From Neocallimastix lanati (nom. inval.) (taxonomy: Eukaryota > Neocallimastigomycota > Neocallimastigomycetes > Neocallimastigales > Neocallimastigaceae): a DNA stretch of 64,000 nucleotides. The notes beneath the pieces are model-generated. The model was not told the DNA's origin, did not search any database, and worked only from the letters and a program-made list of their open reading frames with translations. How positions within the stretch are numbered: position 1 is the stretch's first letter; every line of letters starts with the position of its first letter. Shown piece after piece: positions 56,394 through 64,000 of the stretch. A program made the translations under genes and the position numbers. The stretch is from NCBI GenBank assembly GCA_016946835.1, contig JACVTC010000126.1, positions 144,501-208,500 on the forward strand, read 5' to 3'.

Positions 56394-59114
56394 TTAAATG
56401 TTATTTTCTATTTCTTTTGCTAATTTATATATTCTTGTAGCACTAATTTCAAGTTCTTCCATACTTAAGTTTTTCTTCTTTAATGCATCAAGAATATTTT
56501 TATAATCATCTTTAGATCCTGGCATATAAATATCACCAGTAGCTTGAATGACCTTATAAGGAGTTGGTTCTGTATATTTACTTTTCTTCATAAATGACAT
56601 TCCAACAATCCAATCTGTCATGACTACACCATCAAAATTAAATTCATTTCTTAAAATATCTGAATTTAATTCCTTACTTTCACTGGTATGAACACCATTA
56701 ATTAAATTATATGAAGTCATAACTGATTTAGGTTTAGATTGATTTAAACAGATTTCAAAGCCTTTCAAGTAAATTTCTCTCATGGCTCTTTCTGAAACAT
56801 TACTACTATTAAGATAACGATTAGTTTCTTGATTATTAGCTGCATAATGTTTAATAGTTACAAAGGCGTTCTTATGTTTTTGAACCCCATTAGTAATAGA
56901 GGCTGCAAATGCTCCACTAATCAAAGGATCTTCTGAGAAATATTCATAATTTCTTCCGCATAAAATATTTCTATGAATATTTAATGCTGGGGCAAGCCAT
57001 AAATGAACATTGAAGATTTCCATTTCACTACCTACAACATCACCACATACTTCGGCAAATTCTCTATTCCAACTTTGAGCAATAGCTGTTCCAATTGGAA
57101 TAGCTGTGGTATATTGATGTAAAATTTTGGCATTTTTACCAGGTTTGGGAGAAACAATGTTAAGAAGGAATTTTACAATATCAGGGAGATTTTCTTGGAC
57201 TGAAGCTGGAATACTGCCTTCAAGTGAATGAGCACCATCTTTATCAACATAATAATCTTTAGCAAGTCTTAATCCTGCTGGTCCATCTGCCATAATAATT
57301 GGTTTTAAATTACCAACTTTAGCAGTTTCACCTGCTGCTCCAGCAGAACTTGTTGAAGCACTTCCAATAACACTGACAAGTCCACCATTTGGATTAAATG
57401 ATCCAATAACCAATTTAGCTTTATCTTCTTTAGATAAAGCTTTAACTTCTTCGGAAATTTCATATTTCTTATCATAGGTTGCAATTTTTTCTTGAATACT
57501 ACTGGCATCAAGAACAAATTTTGGAACATCAATTAAATCTTCTGATTTTCTATTGGGTTCGGCAACATAATCTTCGAATCCTGGATTTCCAAATTTGTTT
57601 TTAACCTTTTTAACATTAATTCGGCTATTGACTTGAATTTCTCCACAAACTTTAGTATCTCTACTAGAATTACCTAATCTAACAATATAAGATCCTTTTT
57701 CTAAAACATAAGTTTCGTTTTGAGTATCATAACTGGCAAAATCGGATAACTTGAAATTCATTTTAATAGTATCTTCTTCATTTGGTTTTAATTCTTTTGA
57801 TTTACTAAAGTTTACTAATATTTGATATGGTTCATCTAATTTAGTATTTGGTTTAGATAAATAAAGTTCTAAAACTTCTTTTCCTTTGAAATTACCTGTA
57901 TTTTTAACAGAAGCTTCAACTGAAAATTCTTCTCCTATCAAATTAGCTGATTTAATATCATATTCAAAATCGGTGTATCCTAAACCAAAACCGAATGGGA
58001 ACATTACCTCCATATCTAAAGTATCGAAATAACGATAACCAACATAGATACCTTCCTTATAATTTGTATCAGATTCATTACCGAAATCACCGATGGATGG
58101 ATAATCTTCAAATTTCGTCCATGTGGTAGTAAGTTTACCAGATGGATACTTATTACCATTAATAACATCTACTAAAGTTTTTGAAGTATTGACACCGAGT
58201 TGAGACAAAATTAAAATATTTTGAACAGAATCGAGACCAGATAAATCAACGGGACCACCGGTATTTAAAACAAGCATAAACTTCTTGTATCCACTAGCTA
58301 AAGCTAAAATCATTTTTCTTTCAGTATCTGTAAGTTGAACATCACCTTTAATGTTTTCTCTATCTGTTCCTTCACCTGAAATTCTTGATAAAACATAAAC
58401 AGCGACATCTCCTTCTTTATCAAATGAGATATCATATTCTGGTTCAGGCATAATCACACCAATATTGTCTATAATACTAGAAATTGGATGAGCAATGAAC
58501 TGACGCTGTAATTTTTTTTTGAAATCTTTTTTAGCTTTTTCATAAACCTTATCATATTCATTTAAAAATTTGTTTGATAAAATTTCGAATCCACCCTTAA
58601 TGAAAGCCTCTTCAACAGTATCATAAAAACGAGAATTGACTTCTCCAGAACCTGTACCACCTTTAATTGTTCTTCTTATACCATTACCATATAAATAGAT
58701 TTTTTTCTCTCCATCACTAAGAGGAAAATCACCGTTTTTTCTTAATAATACGGTACATTCAGATAAATAGTTATCTAATTTATTTATATGATCTAATTCA
58801 TATTGATTTATTTCGTCATTTTCATTAACTTTTTTTAAAATAAAATAAAATATAATAAAATAAAATTAAAAAATTAAAATATAGAAAATAAAACAATATT
58901 AATGTTTATTATTAAAATTAAAAATAAATAAATATATATATATATTTAATAGATAATAATTTATTAATTTTTTAAACTTTTTTTTTTTAATGGATATCTT
59001 ATAAAAATTATAAAAATTTAATATTTTTAATCACAAAATTTTACCATAAATTGGACCAGCACAAGAAAAACTTAAGCTTAAAACAGCTACTATAATAATA
59101 TTAAAAATTTTCAT
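56394..59114 (-). CDS. Secreted GH3 beta-glucosidase with permuted domain order (2 exons, 834 aa)
   Basis: Exon 1 (59114-59045) encodes a signal peptide; exon 2 is 58828-56394. They join at phase 1 to 2505 nt. Domain order is reversed from standard GH3. First comes the alpha/beta sandwich domain (about 30-290), with GSGEVNSRFYDTVEEAF and SRISGEGTDRE, which contains the likely acid/base Glu. A fibronectin III-like domain follows (about 290-420: SVEASVKNTGNFKGKEVLEL). The (beta/alpha)8 barrel is last, with DGPAGLRL, GRNYEYFSEDPLISG, KHYAANNQE and the nucleophile Asp762 in VVMTDW. This order is known from Ruminococcus and Butyrivibrio enzymes, which fits bacterial origin. Beta-glucosidases cleave cellobiose and cello-oligosaccharides. 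The single intron separates signal peptide from enzyme, as if a secretion exon had been added after transfer. A near-identical copy starts about 4 kb to the right. Confidence 0.92.
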
Positions 59115-59934
59115 TTTTTATATTACCCAAGTTATTAATTTTTATTATAAATTATTTAAAAACTTTTGGTATATTTATTTATATTATATTGTTTTTTTTT
59201 TATAAATTAATAATAAAATATCAAAATATTCATTATTTATTTTTTTTTTTTTTATTTTTTTTTAGTATTTATTTTTTTATTATTTTTTTTTAATTTTTTT
59301 TTTTTAATATTATTTTTTTTAATATTATTTTTTTTATTATTATTTTTTTTATTGTTATATAATTTATATATATATATACGTATATATATAAAATTTTTAT
59401 TTTTTAAATAAATTCAAAAATTTTTTCTTTTTATATATAATTTTTTTTTAATAATTGATATAATTAATTAAAATTAATTTTTTTTTTTATTTTTTTTATT
59501 TTAATAATTAAAAAAAAATAATAATAATAATAAAATAAAAGGAATACAGTATAATTAATTAATAAAAAGTAATTTATTTTAATGCATTTTATTATTTCTA
59601 TAATTCAATAATTTTTTATCAAATATAATTTATAATACTTAAAAACTAAGTATTATAAAATATTTCATGAATTCAAAACTCCTTTTTTTTTAAAGAATTT
59701 ATTAATTCTCTAACTATTATGATAATTACAAAATATCATATTTCTTACCATCGTTTTAATTATAATTAATCCATTTTATTGTATTATATTAAATCTTATA
59801 TTAAACAGTCATCTTTTTCCATATAGTTCTTTATAATTCTTATCTATTTCACATTTCAATAGAAATTTATTCCTGAGTCATTTAATTAATTAAATATTAT
59901 TATTATTTAGTATTATTTGGATGTATTTTCATCC

Positions 59935-59976
<42 letters not shown>

Positions 59977-60049
59977 TTATTTTATCTTATTTTATTTTAT
60001 TTTTATATTATTTTTATACAATAAAATAAAATAGGAAAAAAATATATTA

Positions 60050-60122
60050 AAAAAATTGCTAATCATATATATGACTGATTTTTTTTTTTTTTTTAAGTCA
60101 TATATATGATTAGCAATTTTTT
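60050..60122. repeat. Inverted repeat with about 26-base arms
   Basis: AAAATTGCTAATCATATA followed by TATGACT pairs exactly with its complement across an 18-base T-rich loop. The arms contain mixed sequence (TTGCTAATC), so the match is unlikely to be a pure AT artefact. MITE-relic or hairpin-terminated duplication is possible. Confidence 0.8.
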
Positions 60123-60282
60123 AATAAATTATATTTTAATGAATATAATGAATAAAAAAAAATTTCATTAATCTATAATAATAAATTATTAAATAAGATA
60201 TAAAAAAAAAAAAGTTAATATTAGCTTTAACTAATAATAATAATAATTAATTGTTATTATTTAATATTTATTTATTTAATAT

Positions 60283-60337
<55 letters not shown>

Positions 60338-61028
60338 TTATTTATAATTTATTATTATTTATTATTTTTATTATTCAATTATTATTTATTCTTTATTAAT
60401 TATTAATTATTATTTATTATTTATTATTTATTTATTATTTATTTTAATATTATTTATTTTAATATTATTTATTTAATAATATAAAGTTAAAAATAGTAAT
60501 CTCATGGACTTGAAAAATTAATATAAATTAAAAATTATTTAATATAAATAGAAAATATAATGTGTATATATGTTTGAATATAAATTAATATAATAAAAGA
60601 TTAATTTAATAAAATTTTTAATAAATATTCCCTAAATAACATTTATAGAATAAGTTTATTATTAATAATGAGAAAAAAAAAATAAAAAAAAAAAAGGATG
60701 AGCTATTAATTAGAAATTAAAATATAAAATTAAAATTATCATCAATCTCTATTAATTAAAATTCTATAAGATGTTCCAAAATAATTTAAAATTAATTATA
60801 TTCTACTTATTAATTATATTTATTATTGCTATAATAAATAGTAATACATTATAGCAATCATGAATAAAAAAAAAAAAAAAAACTAATATAATCAATATTA
60901 TTATTTTTATTATTTATTATTATTATTATTATTTATTATTTCTACTTTATTCTTATTACTATTATTATTATTTATTATTATTGCATTTATTATTATTTAT
61001 TATGATTATTTATTATTATTATTATTGC

Positions 61029-61095
<67 letters not shown>

Positions 61096-61194
61096 TCATT
61101 TATTATTATTATTTATTATTATTATTGCATTTATTATAATTATCATTTATTTAATTTTCAACATTATTTATTTATATATTTATTTAATTGATTA

Positions 61195-61240
61195 TTGATA
61201 AAGTACGCCTTTGGTTCAAGTTCTCTTACTGGGAGAAGTT
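61195..61240. repeat. Arm of a diverged long inverted repeat (partner 54285-54340)
   Basis: GATAAAGTACGCCTTTGGTTC followed by a TTCTC...GGGAGA hairpin matches the reverse complement of 54285-54340. Weaker similarity (GCAAAGAATAA and AAAGAA blocks) continues outward for about 300 bases on both sides. The two arms lie 7 kb apart and flank the GH3 gene. Confidence 0.55.
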
Positions 61241-62514
61241 ATATGAATTTATTTATGAAATTTTTTAATATAATATAATTTTATTTACTTATTTATTAAA
61301 TATTTATTTATTTATTTTATAATTAAAATTTATTTAATTAACTAATAATTTTATAAATTCATATTAAATATCATTAAACTAATTTTACTAATAAAATATA
61401 TTTATTTTGGCAATTTATTATTATAATTTTATTATAATTTTAACTATTTGAATTGCATGAATGGCAATTTGCAAAACTGCAAAATTACAAAGAATAAATA
61501 TAAAGAAAAGGTATTCTTTATATAATACTCTTTAATTATAAACTATTTTAAAATAATAAGAATTAAAAAGTATAATATAAATAATAAAATATTTATAATA
61601 ATTAGAACATATAAAAATATAATAAAAATATAATAAAAATAATTAAAATGAAATAAAATAAAACTTAATTAATTTATAAATTATTTACATATTTACATAA
61701 CATAAAATTTATGTTATAAATTTTATGTTTACATTAATTTTATGTATTTTTAGAGAATTTATGATATTACATAAATTTATCTTATATCACGTTATTTCTG
61801 GTCATTTTATAAATCATATGATAATTAATCAAGTGATTAATTGATTTATTTTTATGTAATTATTAATAAAATAATTTATTAATAATTAAGGTTTTTATTT
61901 TCATTTCATATCATTATCTTTATAATTGAAATGATTAAAAAAGAAATTTAATTTAAATTCTTAAAAGTATGACATAAAGATTTTCATTATAATATTTTTT
62001 AGGTAACTTTAATTTATGAACATAAATTAATTTTATTGTTATTATCTTTTAACCCTAAATTCCATTTTAACTATATTAAAACTATTTAATTTTTATATCA
62101 AAAAAAAAAAAAAAAAAAAAAAAAATTTATAATGGGATATATTAATATTAGTCATACCCTCATGTTAGTTTATGATTGGATGTTATTAAATAAATATATT
62201 TATTTTAATGATTGTAAAATTTGGTACTAAGGAAAAAAAAAAAAAAAAATTCCTTTTCAACCCATGAATGATAGAATAAATTGATTTTATTAGAATAAGA
62301 TGTAAGTTTGAATAAACTGTAAATATTATTTAAATGAAAGGACATGCAATATTTTTATTTTAAATTTTTTTTTTTTTTTTTAGACAGGGAAGAGAATACA
62401 CTTCCAAAACTTTATTAAAATTTTATTTTAAAAAATACATGTAGGTGAAAAGTACATTTGAAATTAAAAATAAAAAATTAAAAAATAAAAAAAATAAAAA
62501 AGCTCGAAAATACT

Positions 62515-62709
62515 ATGTATTTCGGCAAGTTGTACTATGCGGGAATTTTTCCCTTCCTAACAAATAAAAAAGAAATAAAACCTAGAAGTAACATCTTTAA
62601 AATAGATAGTGTGGTGTCCACTAAACTCTCCCCGGACTCATCATTTATTGAACTACTAGGGAGAGATTCATCCTTCGTAGCAATAGATGAATTTTTTTTT
62701 TTATTTTAA
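62515..62709. other. Unidentified coding-like island
   Basis: About 190 bases of higher GC content. The plus strand has an ATG frame of 64 codons (MYFGKLYYAGIFPFL). The minus strand is open too, with SLPSSSINDESGESL and a hydrophobic stretch. Neither is recognised and poly-T/poly-A bounds both sides. Likely a retroelement fragment. Confidence 0.25.
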
Positions 62710-63255
62710 ATACTATCCATATTTTCAACCAAAATAATAATAAATAGTCAATTTTTTTTTATTATTATTATTATAAAAATTATTAATTATACTTTTTGTG
62801 ATCTGTTATTAAACTATAATTATAAACTTTAAAGTATAAAATTAGTTAATTTAAAATTAATATTACTGTATATACAATAACAAAAGTTTTATTTAAATTT
62901 TTATTAAAAAAAAAATTGTTTATTTATAGATATATTATTTTATTTTAAAAGTCTTTCATTTTATGTTTTATCGTTTATATATATATATATTTTTTTTTTA
63001 TTTGGATATATTTTTTTATTTATATATATTATACATGTAACGCGTTTTTTAATTATAAATATAATTAGCTTATAATATGTTAATTGAGTATTTTTATACT
63101 ATACTAAAAATATATATTTAATTTTATTTTAATTTTTTTCTTATTATTTTTTTTATCTATTTTCTTTATTAATATATTTTAATTTAATTTAATTTTTTTT
63201 TTTTTTTTTAATTTTTAATTTTTCTTTTATTTATATATATATACTACTATTATTT

Positions 63256-64000
63256 TTAAATGTTATTTTCTATTTCTTTTGCTAATTTATATATTCTTGT
63301 AGCACTAATTTCAAGTTCTTCCATACTTAAGTTTTTCTTCTTTAATGCATCAAGAATATTTTTATAATCATCTTTAGATCCTGGCATATAAATATCACCA
63401 GTAGCTTGAATGACCTTATATGGTGTTGGATAGGAATATTTATTTTTACCTCCAGATGGCATATTAACAATCCAATCTGTCATGACTATACCATCGAAAT
63501 TAAATTCATTTCTTAAAATATCTGAATTTAATTCCTTACTTTCATTTGTATGAACACCATTAATTAAATTATATGAAGTCATAACTGATTTAGGTTTAGA
63601 TTGATTTAAACAGATTTCAAAGCCTTTCAAGTAAATTTCTCTCATGGCTCTTTCTGAAACATTACTACTATTAAGATAACGATTAGTTTCTTGATTATTA
63701 GCTGCATAATGTTTAATAGATACAAAGGCATTCTTATGCTTTTGAACCCCATTAGTAATAGAGGCTGCAAATGCTCCACTGATCAATGGATCTTCTGAGA
63801 AATATTCATAATTTCTACCACATAAAATATTTCTATGAATATTTAATGCTGGGGCAAGCCATAAATGAACATTGAAGATTTCCATTTCACTACCTACAAC
63901 ATCACCACATACTTCGGCAAATTCTCTATTCCAACTTTGAGCAATAGCTGTTCCAATTGGAATAGCTGTGGTATATTGATGTAAAATTTTGGCATTTTTA
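63256..64000 (-). CDS. Second GH3 beta-glucosidase, 3' part only (runs off the right edge)
   Basis: The frame is open from the right edge to its stop at 63256, about 248 codons of the C-terminal barrel domain. It is nearly identical to the end of the complete copy at 56394. It shares NREFAEVCGDVVGSE, GRNYEYFSEDP, KHYAANNQE and IVMTDW. Differences cluster just after the nucleophile, where NMPSGGKNKYSY replaces GMSFMKKSKYTE. There are scattered single changes elsewhere (T/S, S/N, V/I). The 3' flank is also similar, so the duplication extended past the stop codon. Presumably the same permuted architecture; the upstream part is outside the window. Confidence 0.92.
   Translation of the reverse strand, partial: KNAKILHQYTTAIPIGTAIAQSWNREFAEVCGDVVGSEMEIFNVHLWLAPALNIHRNILCGRNYEYFSEDPLISGAFAASITNGVQKHKNAFVSIKHYAANNQETNRYLNSSNVSERAMREIYLKGFEICLNQSKPKSVMTSYNLINGVHTNESKELNSDILRNEFNFDGIVMTDWIVNMPSGGKNKYSYPTPYKVIQATGDIYMPGSKDDYKNILDALKKKNLSMEELEISATRIYKLAKEIENNI

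Larger units (their letters stand above)
59115..63255. other. Spacer between the tandem GH3 copies
   Basis: AT-rich with many simple repeats: TTTA arrays at 60285-60340, TTATTTA to 60475 and ATT at 61040-61095. A hairpin lies at 60050-60122, an inverted-repeat arm at 61195-61560, and an unknown less AT-rich patch at 62510-62700. The first 100 bases hold the promoter side of the secreted GH3. Bases of about 63120-63255 resemble the 3' flank of the first GH3 copy. Confidence 0.55.

Noticed and set aside
57305-57532. Second minus-strand frame inside the GH3 gene
   Set aside because: Out-of-frame shadow of the enzyme.

Overview
The window is eukaryotic nuclear DNA. It is extremely AT-rich, with long homopolymers and ATT, TAAA and TTATTTA arrays. 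Short exons carry GT...AG introns that can be joined in frame. The gene content is permuted-domain GH3 beta-glucosidases, a bacterial NagZ-like GH3, class C GPCRs with non-canonical extracellular domains, LRR and ankyrin-repeat proteins, and Cys-rich secreted proteins. Together this points to an anaerobic gut fungus (Neocallimastigomycota: Piromyces, Neocallimastix, Anaeromyces or a relative). The assignment is inferred from gene content; no rRNA or marker gene is present.

Layout. 1-4.3 kb: a three-exon mitofusin/Fzo-like dynamin GTPase (-). 5.7-8.5 kb: a decayed MULE-type DNA transposon with inverted terminal motifs, next to a dispersed repeat. 9.9-12.7 kb: a ten-exon LRR receptor-like membrane protein (+). 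14-18.5 kb: a decayed LINE followed by a decayed copia-type integrase, separated by a TAAA array. 18.5-22.9 kb: mostly empty. 22.9-34.3 kb: two class C GPCRs in convergent orientation, one with a beta-helix plus EGF-like ectodomain in 22 exons (+), one with a bacterial solute-binding-protein ectodomain in 5 exons (-). 36.6-38.2 kb: an intronless NagZ-like beta-N-acetylhexosaminidase (-). 39-45.7 kb: LINE endonuclease debris, an ankyrin pseudogene, and a tandem pair of Cys-rich secreted-protein genes, one a pseudogene and one with a stop in its signal peptide. 47.7-49.4 kb: an ankyrin-repeat protein with a Pro/Tyr-rich tail (-) containing a 1-bp frameshift. 50-52 kb: a deleted copia element (-). 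52.9-55.4 kb: a roughly 340-bp ATT array, an A-rich minisatellite and an inverted copy of the LINE tail. 56.4-59.1 kb: a complete two-exon secreted GH3 beta-glucosidase (-), with a near-identical tandem copy running off the right edge.

How the genes may work together (inference): the GH3 enzymes fit plant-fibre degradation, and NagZ fits turnover of amino-sugar polymers from bacteria or the fungus itself. The two GPCRs and the LRR protein look like surface sensors; the solute-binding ectodomain suggests ligand sensing at the cell surface. Intron density separates the genes into two groups. The receptors are intron-rich, while both GH3 types have one intron or none, as expected if the enzymes came from bacteria. 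Exon models were built by hand from splice motifs and reading-frame continuity. Five multi-exon models (mitofusin-like, LRR, solute-binding GPCR, secreted GH3 and beta-helix GPCR) close in frame; the start of the beta-helix GPCR is unresolved.
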